Source of the DNA: Arthrobacter sp. SLBN-122
Lineage (GTDB): Bacteria > Actinomycetota > Actinomycetes > Actinomycetales > Micrococcaceae
Assembly (NCBI RefSeq): GCF_006715165.1
Contig: NZ_VFMS01000001.1
Span: 124,001 to 188,000 of the forward strand
Length of the DNA stretch: 64,000 nt
Reading direction: 5' to 3'
Position numbers and translations under genes: made by a program. Below, piece by piece: positions 7,834 through 14,797 of the stretch. Positions within the stretch are counted from its first letter, which is position 1. Every line of letters starts with the position of its first letter. Under the pieces are notes generated by a model. That model was not told the origin of the DNA and did not search any database. It saw only the letters and a program-made list of their open reading frames with translations.

Positions 7834-9231
7834 ATGACGATGAAGTCTGACCGGACCGCGTCCGCCACACTCCCGCCGAGGACCACAACCGTCCACAGCA
7901 TGAAACCGCGCCAGCTCACCATGATGGGGCTGGGCAGCGCCATTGGTGCGGGCTTGTTCCTCGGATCGGGCGCCGGGGTCCAGGCAGCCGGGCCGGCAGT
8001 CCTCATCTCCTACCTTGTGGCCGGAACACTGATCATCCTGGTGATGTGGGCGCTGGGCGAGATGGCGGCCGCAAACCCGGCCAGCGGGGCCTTCTCCGTC
8101 TACGCCGAGCGGGCCCTTGGCCGTACCGCCGGCGCCACCATCGGATGGCTGTGGTGGCTGCAGCTGGTGGTGGTGATCGCCGCCGAGGCACTGGGTGCCG
8201 CCGGACTGCTTTTCTCCGTCTGGCCCGTGGTCCCGGTCTGGGCGCTGGCACTGCTGTTCATGGTGGTGTTCACCGGCATCAACCTGGCCGGCGTCCGGAA
8301 CTTCGGCGAGTTCGAGTTCTGGTTTGCCATCCTCAAGGTCGCCGTCATCGTGCTCTTCCTGGCCGTCGGCGCCGCTTTGCTCCTTGGCCTGCTGCCCGGC
8401 GTCGCCTCCCCCGGTGCCGGCAACCTCACTGAAAACTTTGCTCCCCAGGGCCTGGGCGGGGTTGCTTCCGCCCTGTTTGTAGTCATCTTCGCCTTCGGCG
8501 GGACGGAAATCGTCTCGGTGGCCGCGGCCGAAACCGAGGACCCTGAACGCAGCGTGGGAAAGGCCATCCGCACCGTGGTGTGGCGCATCCTGGTGTTCTA
8601 CATCGGCTCCGTCTTCGTCATCGCCGCCGTCCTCCCGGCGACGTCCAAGAGCCTTGCCTCGCCTTTCGCCGGCGTCCTGGACGCTGCCAGGATCCCAGGC
8701 GCCTCCACCACCATCACCCTGGTGGCCGTCGTCGCGCTCCTCTCGGCACTGAACGCCAACCTCTATGGCGCCTCCCGCATGGCCTACTCCCTGGCGCAGC
8801 GGGGTGAAGCGCCGCGGGTCCTGACCCGCCTCAACCGCGCGGCCGTTCCCCTGCCCTCGGTGGCGGTATCGGTGGCCTTCGGCTTCGTTGCCACGGTCCT
8901 GGAGCTGCTGTTTCCGGAACGGATCCTGCCTGCCCTGTTCCAGCTGGTGGGCTCAACGTGCCTGGTGGTCTGGGGCAGCGCGCTGGTCTCCCAGCTGATC
9001 CTGCGCCGGCGGGCCGACCGGGACGGAATCCCGCTTCCCCTGCGGATGAAGGGCTTCCCCGCCCTCACCATCCTGGGCCTGGTCCTCCTGGGCCTTATAT
9101 TCGCCGTCGGCTTCAGCGCGGAGAGCAGCCGTGTGCAGCTGTTCAGCACCTTCGCACTGATCGCCGGCATCGCGCTGGCGTGTGCCGCCGGGGCCCGCCT
9201 CACCAGCAGGAGCCGGGCCGCCAGCAGGTAG
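7834..9231 (+). CDS. APC-superfamily amino-acid permease
   Basis: 465 residues with about twelve membrane segments. It takes up an amino acid in symport with protons. The family hallmark is in the first span: LTMMGLGSAIGAGLFLGSGAGV, with the unwound-helix GSAIGAGLF motif. It is followed by ALGEMAAANPASGAFSVYAERALG, and later FAFGGTEIVSVAAAETEDPERSVGKAIR. These resemble the AAT subfamily (proline/GABA/asparagine-type carriers), but the substrate cannot be named. I chose the ATG at 7834, preceded by AGAAGG at an 11-nt distance. A GTG at 7822 overlaps that SD and is less likely. It is followed on the same strand by a hydrolase after 84 bases. Confidence 0.85.
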   Translation: MTMKSDRTASATLPPRTTTVHSMKPRQLTMMGLGSAIGAGLFLGSGAGVQAAGPAVLISYLVAGTLIILVMWALGEMAAANPASGAFSVYAERALGRTAGATIGWLWWLQLVVVIAAEALGAAGLLFSVWPVVPVWALALLFMVVFTGINLAGVRNFGEFEFWFAILKVAVIVLFLAVGAALLLGLLPGVASPGAGNLTENFAPQGLGGVASALFVVIFAFGGTEIVSVAAAETEDPERSVGKAIRTVVWRILVFYIGSVFVIAAVLPATSKSLASPFAGVLDAARIPGASTTITLVAVVALLSALNANLYGASRMAYSLAQRGEAPRVLTRLNRAAVPLPSVAVSVAFGFVATVLELLFPERILPALFQLVGSTCLVVWGSALVSQLILRRRADRDGIPLPLRMKGFPALTILGLVLLGLIFAVGFSAESSRVQLFSTFALIAGIALACAAGARLTSRSRAASR

Positions 9232-9315
9232 AGTGGTGCGTACCTTTCCAAGGAAGACGCACCGACGCGCCGGGCCCCCGCCCCAGGCGCCGAACCTGAT
9301 TGGGGAACTGACACC

Positions 9316-10143
9316 ATGAGCGGCAGGCACACCGGACAGCAGCACGCGCACACCGTTGAAGGGACCGACCCCCAGCTGTTCGTGGCAGTCCATGACCCCG
9401 CAACCGATGCCGGCCTGCGGCCTGTCCTGCTGCTGCACGGCTTTTCCTCCTCGTCCAAGCTCAACTGGGAGGACACCGGCTGGGTGTCCGCCCTGCTTGA
9501 CGCCGGCCGCCGGGTTATCACCGTGGACCTTCCCGGCCACGGCCGCAGCGGCGCGCCGGAGGACCGCGACTCCTACTCCCCCAGCCGGATCAGGGCGGAC
9601 CTGCTCCAGGCAGCGTTCGACGCCGGCACACGCCCCCTCCAGGAAGGCGATCCTTCCAGCGGGCTGGACGTGGTGGGCTACTCGCTGGGATCGCGGCTCG
9701 CCTGGGAGTTCGCCGCAACCCAGCCCGAACTGGTGCACCGGCTGGTGCTTGGCGGGCCCAACGACTCCGATCCCCTGGCCGCGTTCGACCTCCGGGCTGC
9801 CCAGGATTACCTGGCGGACGGTACGCCGATCCAGGACGAATCGACAGCCCAGCTCCTGAAGATGGCATTGCTGCTGCCGAGCAACAACATTTTCGCGCTG
9901 CTGTCCCTGGTGGAAGCCATCAAGGCCGAGCCCTACGACCCCGCCGAGGCAGTCCCCCACGTTCCCATGCTGCTGGTGGCCGGGGACAAGGACGAGCGCG
10001 CCGGCATCCTGCCCAAGCTCGCCGAACTGGCCCGCGGGGCCGGGTCCATGCCCGAACAGCTGGTCCTCCCGGGCCGGAACCATACCAACGCCATCACCAG
10101 CAGGGCCTTCAAACAGGCCGCCATCTCGTTCCTGGCCGCCTAG
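9316..10143 (+). CDS. Alpha/beta-hydrolase
   Basis: 275 residues with the classical fold: LLLHGFSSSSKLNWED (oxyanion region) near residue 38, VDLPGHGRSGAPEDRDSY near 75, the nucleophile elbow VVGYSLGSR near 120 (Ser in GYSLG), an acid in LVAGDKDERAG and the catalytic His in PGRNHTNAI near the C-terminus. No signal peptide is visible, so it is cytosolic. The substrate is unknown; an esterase or C-C hydrolase is possible. The ATG at 9316 is preceded by GGGGAA about eight bases upstream. Confidence 0.85.
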   Translation: MSGRHTGQQHAHTVEGTDPQLFVAVHDPATDAGLRPVLLLHGFSSSSKLNWEDTGWVSALLDAGRRVITVDLPGHGRSGAPEDRDSYSPSRIRADLLQAAFDAGTRPLQEGDPSSGLDVVGYSLGSRLAWEFAATQPELVHRLVLGGPNDSDPLAAFDLRAAQDYLADGTPIQDESTAQLLKMALLLPSNNIFALLSLVEAIKAEPYDPAEAVPHVPMLLVAGDKDERAGILPKLAELARGAGSMPEQLVLPGRNHTNAITSRAFKQAAISFLAA

Positions 10144-10310
10144 GGCACGGGCCCGTCCAGGTACGCCCATTCAGGCGCGGATTGTTCGGGTACCCCTCCG
10201 TCCGGGCCTTGGCCGTCCGGGCGTTCCGGAAAACGCCGGCCGCTGCGGAACGGGCAGGGCACCCAGCAGTACGCTGGGGGCAGTCACGCCACAGATGCCG
10301 GGAGGGGTAC

Positions 10311-10958
10311 ATGGGGACGCGTTTCGAAGACCGCAGCGACGCCGGCCAGCGCCTGGCCGCTGCGCTTGGCCGGTTCCGGGAACATCCGGGCACAGTGGTC
10401 CTGGGCCTGGCGCGCGGGGGCATTCCCGTTGCGGCGGCGGCGGCAAGTGCCCTCCACCTGCCCCTGGGCACGGTCCTGGTGCGGAAGTTGGGGATCCCGG
10501 GGCACGACGAAACTGCCTATGGAGCCCTCGCGTGGGCGCGCGGGCGCACTGTCCGCTTGATCAACAAACCCCTGTTGGAGCGCGTCCTTGAACACGGCGT
10601 GCAGCAGGGATGGCTGGACGACGTCGAAAAGCGCGAACGGGAGGAACTGCTCCGCCGGGTGGAGCTGTACCCGGGAAGCAACACCGACGTGGCAGGCAGG
10701 ACGGTTCTTTTGGTGGATGACGGACTGGCCACGGGCGCCACGATGCGTGCCGCCGTCGAGGCCGTGCGGGAAGGCGGCGCGGCTGCCGTGGTGGCGGCAG
10801 CGCCCGTGGGATCGATCGACGCCGAAGCCTCGCTGGAGCGGGTTTGCGATGCCGTGGTGTGCCTGCACCTGCCGGGCAGGTTCCGGGCCGTGGGGAGCTA
10901 CTACCGGCACTTCGGGCAGTTGAGTGACGACGACGCGGTGGCGCTGCTGGCGCGCTGA
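10311..10958 (+). CDS. Phosphoribosyltransferase-family protein
   Basis: 215 residues of the type I PRTase fold. The PRPP-binding loop is VLLVDDGLATGATMRAA near residues 130-146. The N-terminal LGLARGGIPVAAAAASAL and LVRKLGIPGHDETAYGALAWA are typical of stand-alone PRTase-like proteins often annotated as predicted phosphoribosyltransferases. The hood that sets base specificity is not diagnostic, so the substrate is unknown. The ATG at 10311 has a strong GGGAGGGG four bases before it. An earlier in-frame start at 10182 adds unrelated residues. The gene ends at a perfect hairpin shared with the convergent transporter gene. Confidence 0.85.
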   Translation: MGTRFEDRSDAGQRLAAALGRFREHPGTVVLGLARGGIPVAAAAASALHLPLGTVLVRKLGIPGHDETAYGALAWARGRTVRLINKPLLERVLEHGVQQGWLDDVEKREREELLRRVELYPGSNTDVAGRTVLLVDDGLATGATMRAAVEAVREGGAAAVVAAAPVGSIDAEASLERVCDAVVCLHLPGRFRAVGSYYRHFGQLSDDDAVALLAR

Positions 10959-10968
10959 GGGACCGGGA

Positions 10969-11010
10969 ACACAGCAGGCCCGGACCTTTCGGTCCGGGCC
11001 TGCTGTGTTG
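10969..11010. terminator. Bidirectional hairpin terminator
   Basis: Perfect 19-bp stem (left arm AACACAGCAGGCCCGGACC) with a 4-base loop, lying between two convergent stop codons (10958 and 11023). There is no long T-run, as is common in high-GC actinobacteria. Confidence 0.85.
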
Positions 11011-11022
11011 GGACGGTGGGGA

Positions 11023-12357
11023 TCAGTGGTGGCTGCTGACTCCGAGCGGGCGGCCCTTGGTTTCCTTGGCCAGGACCACGCCGACCGCCGAAATGACGCA
11101 GAGGACCATGATGTAGATGCCGATGGAACCGGTCCACTTGGTGGACTGCAGCAGGGTTTCAGCAATGGTGGCCGCGAAGGCCCCGCCCAGGATGGCTCCA
11201 AACGCGTAGCCGATGGAGATGCCCGAGTAGCGGACGTGGGCAGGGAACATTTCGGCATACATGGCGGACATGGGGCCGTAAGACAGGCCCAGGCCAATGG
11301 TCAGGACGAACAGTGCAACGCCGTAAAGCAGGATGTTCTTGGTGTCGATGAGCGCGAACATCGGAATCATCCAGGCGAAGACGATGGCGTAGCCGGTCAG
11401 GAAGGTCTTGACGCGTCCGATCCGGTCCGAGAGCCAGCCGCCCACCAGGGTGAAGATCAGCCAGCCAAAGGACGCCAGCGTGGTGGCCAGGAGGATCTGC
11501 GGGGTGGGCATCTTCAGGGTCTTGGTGGCGTAGGAGATGAAGAATGCGATCAGCAGGTAGCCTGCGGCATTGTTGCCAATGAAGATCATGGTGGAGTACA
11601 GGACGGGCAGCTTGTGGTTCCGGATCAGCTCGCCCAGCGGCGCCTTGCTTTCCTTCTTCCGCAGGGCCATCTCCTGGAAGACCGGGCTCTCGGCCACCGC
11701 GCGCCGGATCAGGTAGCCCACCACGATCAGGACGATGGACAGCAGGAACGGCACCCGCCAGCCCCAGGCGGCGAAGTCTTCCTTGGACATGCTGGTGTTG
11801 AGGAAGAACAGCAGGCCGGTGGCCAGGATCATGCCGACGGGTACGCCGATCTGCGGGTAGGCACCGAACAGGCCGCGGCGGCCGATCGGCGCATGCTCCA
11901 CGGCCATCAGGGCGGCACCGCCCCATTCACCGCCGGCTGAGAAGCCCTGGATGACGCGCAGCAGGATCAGGAGCACGGGGGCCCAGGCGCCGATCTGCGC
12001 GTACGTGGGGAGCATGCCGATCAGGGCTGTCGCGGCGCCCATCATGACCAGGGTGAAGACCAGCATCGCCTTCCGTCCCAGGCGGTCGCCCAGGTGGCCG
12101 GCGACGACGGCGCCGAGGGGGCGGAACAGGAAGCTGATGCCGATGAGGGCAAAGGAGAGGATCTGCGCCAGGCCCGGGTTGGAATCGTTCAGCGGCGCCA
12201 GGAACAGCGGTGACAGCAGCGTTGCGGTGAGCTGGGCAAAGATGAAGAAGTCGTACCACTCGATGGTGGTTCCGACGAGGGTGCCGGCGAGGACCTTGCG
12301 TTCCTCCCGCCGGCTGCTGGGACCGGCGGGGGTATCCACCTTGGAAGGTGTGGTCAT
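11023..12357 (-). CDS. MFS transporter, metabolite:H+ symporter (MHS) type
   Basis: 444 residues with twelve predicted spans. MHS hallmarks: VGTTIEWYDFFIF in the first helix, PLGAVVAGHLGDRLGRKAMLVFTL with the DRLGRK loop, and the RVIQGFSAGGEWGGAALMAVEHAP segment. Family members carry proline/betaine, shikimate, citrate, alpha-ketoglutarate or aromatic acids by proton symport; the substrate here is open. The ATG at 12357 has GGAG five bases before it; the ATG at 12375 lacks an SD. It is divergent from an iclR-type gene, which probably controls it. Two inverted repeats lie between them. Confidence 0.9.
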   Translation of the reverse strand: MTTPSKVDTPAGPSSRREERKVLAGTLVGTTIEWYDFFIFAQLTATLLSPLFLAPLNDSNPGLAQILSFALIGISFLFRPLGAVVAGHLGDRLGRKAMLVFTLVMMGAATALIGMLPTYAQIGAWAPVLLILLRVIQGFSAGGEWGGAALMAVEHAPIGRRGLFGAYPQIGVPVGMILATGLLFFLNTSMSKEDFAAWGWRVPFLLSIVLIVVGYLIRRAVAESPVFQEMALRKKESKAPLGELIRNHKLPVLYSTMIFIGNNAAGYLLIAFFISYATKTLKMPTPQILLATTLASFGWLIFTLVGGWLSDRIGRVKTFLTGYAIVFAWMIPMFALIDTKNILLYGVALFVLTIGLGLSYGPMSAMYAEMFPAHVRYSGISIGYAFGAILGGAFAATIAETLLQSTKWTGSIGIYIMVLCVISAVGVVLAKETKGRPLGVSSHH

Positions 12358-12409
12358 TGAAACTCCATTGTTCATTGGGCAGCAGTGCCGCCCGGACGCC
12401 TTCAGAATT

Positions 12410-12427
12410 ACCGACAGAACGGTCAGT
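12410..12427. promoter_or_regulatory. Imperfect inverted repeat before MHS gene
   Basis: Read on the minus strand as ACTGAC-cgttct-GTCGGT: half-sites match at five of six positions. It lies about 50 bases before the transporter start and could be an operator. Confidence 0.3.
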
Positions 12428-12508
12428 TAGTTAGTAGGGTACTACGGATTTGTGATGCGGGACACGGGGTGGCGAAAGTTTTACCGGGGATATCCGTAGA
12501 ATTTGGAT

Positions 12509-12523
12509 GTTCTATATTAGAAC
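12509..12523. promoter_or_regulatory. Perfect palindrome between iclR and MHS genes
   Basis: GTTCTA-tat-TAGAAC, a 6-bp inverted repeat with a 3-base spacer in the divergent intergenic region. Its size and place fit an IclR-family operator (inference). Confidence 0.45.
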
Positions 12524-12598
12524 GACCATTTCGTATAGAGGACAATACCGTGCGGCGGTTGATGAGACAAGAGTCACGGCGTGCTGTGCATTGCCACC

Positions 12599-12604
12599 TA
12601 GGAT
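12599..12604 (+). promoter_or_regulatory. -10 hexamer of leaderless iclR-type mRNA
   Basis: TAGGAT, then GGATTTC, then the ATG at 12612. An ATG at 12603 lies inside this hexamer and is unlikely to be used. Confidence 0.45.
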
Positions 12605-12611
12605 GGATTTC

Positions 12612-13343
12612 ATGACACCTCCAGCAGCTGCGGCCAAGACGGCGGCGGCGCAGGCTTCGCCGTCCCAGACCCTTTCGCGGGGCATCCGCGCCCTTGAGAT
12701 CCTGGCCGCTGCCCCGGGTCCGCTGACCATCGCCGAACTGGCCGACGCGATGGGCGTCCACCGTTCGGTGGCCTACCGGATCCTGCGGACCCTCGAAGAC
12801 CATTCCCTCCTGGTGCGTGACGACGCCGGACGCGTCCAGCCCGGCCCCGGCCTGGCAGTCCTGGCCCGCGGAGTGTCACGCAACCTGCAAAGCGCCGCAC
12901 TCCCGGAGCTCACCCAGCTGGCGAACTCGTTGGACATGACGGCGTTCGTGGCGGTGTGGGACCACCATGACTGCATCACGCTGGTCACGGTTGAGCCCCG
13001 GCATTCAGGGGCAACCGTAGCGCAGCACCCGGGTACGCGGCACCCCATTAACGCCGGCGCGCCGGGCATCGCCATCCAGTCGGCCCTGTCCGAAACGGAG
13101 TGGGACCGGTTGGAAACGGGCATTCCATACCGGCCGGAGGCGGCGGAAGCACGGCGGAAGGGCTTCTCGGCCAGCCATGATGAGGTCATCGCCGGGGTCT
13201 CCTCACTGGCAGCCCCCGTCCGGGTGCCCGGTGGGCGTCCGGCAGCACTCGCCGTCGTCTATATCCGCTCCGCCCATGATCCGGAAGCGGTGGGGGCTGC
13301 CATCGCCGAAAGCGCGGCGAGGATTGAGCGGCAACTGGCCTGA
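12612..13343 (+). CDS. IclR-family transcriptional regulator
   Basis: 243 residues. The N-terminal winged helix (about 20-80) reads TLSRGIRALEILAAAPGPLTIAELADAMGVHRSVAYRILRTLEDHSLLVRDDAGRVQPG, with the recognition helix around HRSVAYRIL (quoted here in parts of a continuous region). The C-terminal effector domain (about 95-240) contains VTVEPRHSGATVAQHPGTRH, APGIAIQSAL, GFSASHDEV and GVSSLAAPVR. IclR proteins bind DNA as dimers and respond to small carboxylic or aromatic acids. Divergent placement from the MHS transporter suggests it controls uptake of that substrate. The start is supported by the leaderless spacing. Confidence 0.9.
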   Translation: MTPPAAAAKTAAAQASPSQTLSRGIRALEILAAAPGPLTIAELADAMGVHRSVAYRILRTLEDHSLLVRDDAGRVQPGPGLAVLARGVSRNLQSAALPELTQLANSLDMTAFVAVWDHHDCITLVTVEPRHSGATVAQHPGTRHPINAGAPGIAIQSALSETEWDRLETGIPYRPEAAEARRKGFSASHDEVIAGVSSLAAPVRVPGGRPAALAVVYIRSAHDPEAVGAAIAESAARIERQLA

Positions 13344-13377
13344 CAACGCGGGATGCCGGTTGCCGGGGAGGCGGCGA

Positions 13378-14715
13378 TCAGGCCCGCCGGCGGATTACGA
13401 CGGCGGCTCCCGCACCCAGCAGCGCCAGCGCCGCCGCCGCGCACACCGGGACAAGGAACGCGGACGAGGGGCCGTGGTGCTGGGCCAGCTGGCCGCCGAC
13501 AGAGGAACCGATGGCCGTTCCGGCGACAATGCCGCTGGCCAGCCCGGTCATGACCGTGCCAAGCCGGCCGGCGGGAGCCAGCTTTCCGCCCACCGCGAAG
13601 ACGGTGACCATGACCGGACCCACGGGAAGCCCCAGGACCAGCAGGACCGCCGCCATCGAGGGCAGTGAAGCCGGCACCAGCAGCAGGACCGCCAGCGCCG
13701 CCATCAGGACCGCGCAGAGCACCCAGCGCAGTGCCAGGCCGGCGCGCCGCGGCCAGTAGGCAACCGAGAGCGCGGCCGCTGCGGAACTCAGGCCCATGAC
13801 GGCGTACAGCAGGCCGGCTATTTCGGCGCCGGCGAGCCCGGCGGAGAAGGCGCTGAGGGCGGCCTGGGTGGACCCAAAGAAAGTCCCCATGCAGACCATG
13901 GCAACAACAGGCAGGGCCACGGCCCAGGGCAGTTTGGCGGCAGGTGCAGCACCCTTGCCCTTCCTGCCGCCCCGGCGCGGAGTAGCAGGCACTGCGTGAT
14001 GCGTGGGGTGGATGGCGAAGGCAGGAACAAGTGTGATGGTCATGGCCGCCGCCAGTGCCAGCGGAAGCCAGGGCGCCACGAGGCTGGCCAGGATACCCAC
14101 CAGGGCCGGTCCAAGGACAAACGTCACTTCGTCGGCCGTGCTCTCGTAGGAAAGGGCGGTATCCAGGTCGCGGGCAGCGCCGGCGGTCGGTGCCGAGGAA
14201 CCTGTGGCGTCCGTTGTCAACGCCATCCATCTGACCCGGGCGAGCGGGCCCACTTGGGGGCAGGTGGCGCCGGCGGCAAAGGCAGCGGCCAGGACGGCCG
14301 GTGGGAAGTCCCCCGCCCCGGTGGCGTCTGCGGCGACGACCAGGGCCAGCACCGCCACGGTGTTGAGCACCGCCGCCAGCAGCAGGACAGGTCGCTGTCC
14401 CCGCCTGTCTGCAAGGGATCCGAGCACCGGAGCGCCCAGTGCAGAGCCGATTCCCACGGCGCCCGCTGCGGCGCCACCGGCGGCAAACGAGCCGCTGACC
14501 GAGGTGACGAGGGTAAGGGTGCCCATGGCCAGCATGGCCAGGGGAAGCCGCGCAAAAAGTCCAAGCGGGATGAAGCTTCTGCCGGCAAGCAGCGGCAGCC
14601 GGGAGAACCGTCCCCTTGCTGCCCGTTCCGCCGGGGCCTGGCCTGGGCCTTCCTGCCCTGTGACAGCGCGGGACGGAGTGTTGCGGGTGGTCGAAGGAGT
14701 ACTTTGAGGTGTCAA
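13378..14715 (-). CDS. MFS transporter with leader mini-ORF
   Basis: 445 residues from a TTG at 14715. About twelve spans, with the MFS loop SLADRRGQRPVLLLAAVL after the second helix. The first 45 residues are a Thr/Ser/Pro-rich hydrophilic tail. It resembles efflux-type MFS proteins of Actinobacteria with unknown substrates. The start is odd: the only strong SD (GGAGGAGGG) sits before an ATG at 14742 that is in the same frame but meets TGA after four codons (MRTY-stop). The TTG lies 27 bases after that ATG and has no good SD, so it may be reached by reinitiation. A nonsense change in an originally longer gene is the alternative. Confidence 0.8.
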   Translation of the reverse strand: MTPQSTPSTTRNTPSRAVTGQEGPGQAPAERAARGRFSRLPLLAGRSFIPLGLFARLPLAMLAMGTLTLVTSVSGSFAAGGAAAGAVGIGSALGAPVLGSLADRRGQRPVLLLAAVLNTVAVLALVVAADATGAGDFPPAVLAAAFAAGATCPQVGPLARVRWMALTTDATGSSAPTAGAARDLDTALSYESTADEVTFVLGPALVGILASLVAPWLPLALAAAMTITLVPAFAIHPTHHAVPATPRRGGRKGKGAAPAAKLPWAVALPVVAMVCMGTFFGSTQAALSAFSAGLAGAEIAGLLYAVMGLSSAAAALSVAYWPRRAGLALRWVLCAVLMAALAVLLLVPASLPSMAAVLLVLGLPVGPVMVTVFAVGGKLAPAGRLGTVMTGLASGIVAGTAIGSSVGGQLAQHHGPSSAFLVPVCAAAALALLGAGAAVVIRRRA

Positions 14716-14727
14716 TTCCGGGCTCGT

Positions 14728-14742
14728 TCAGTAGGTGCGCAT
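14728..14742 (-). CDS. Four-codon leader ORF (MRTY) before MFS gene
   Basis: ATG CGC ACC TAC TGA, in the same frame as the downstream MFS reading and preceded by GGAGGAGGGACG. It may be a leader peptide coupling translation, or the relic of a longer N-terminus cut by a stop codon. Confidence 0.4.
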   Translation of the reverse strand: MRTY

Positions 14743-14762
14743 CGTCCCTCCTCCCGATGCGC
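14737..14762 (-). promoter_or_regulatory. Hairpin with SD in loop and ATG in stem
   Basis: GCGCATCG (14737-14744) pairs with CGATGCGC (14755-14762). On the transcript the 10-base loop is GGAGGAGGGA, the Shine-Dalgarno itself, and the 3' arm CGAUGCGC contains the mini-ORF start codon. It could gate initiation. Confidence 0.45.
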
Positions 14763-14782
14763 GCAACCCGGTAACGGGCTCC

Positions 14783-14788
14783 ATTATA
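14783..14788 (-). promoter_or_regulatory. Perfect -10 TATAAT before MFS gene
   Basis: Consensus TATAAT on the minus strand, about 40 bases before the mini-ORF. The -35 at 17-18 bases is poor. Confidence 0.45.
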
Positions 14789-14797
14789 TCGGCCGGG

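Noticed and set aside
9236..9262. GTGCGT / ACGCAC inverted repeat after the amino-acid permease
   Set aside because: Only 6 bp with a 15-base loop and no T-run; the next gene on the same strand begins soon after.
12432..12444. TAGTA-GGG-TACTA repeat between the MHS and IclR genes
   Set aside because: Five base pairs only; chance is likely in this A/T-richer patch.
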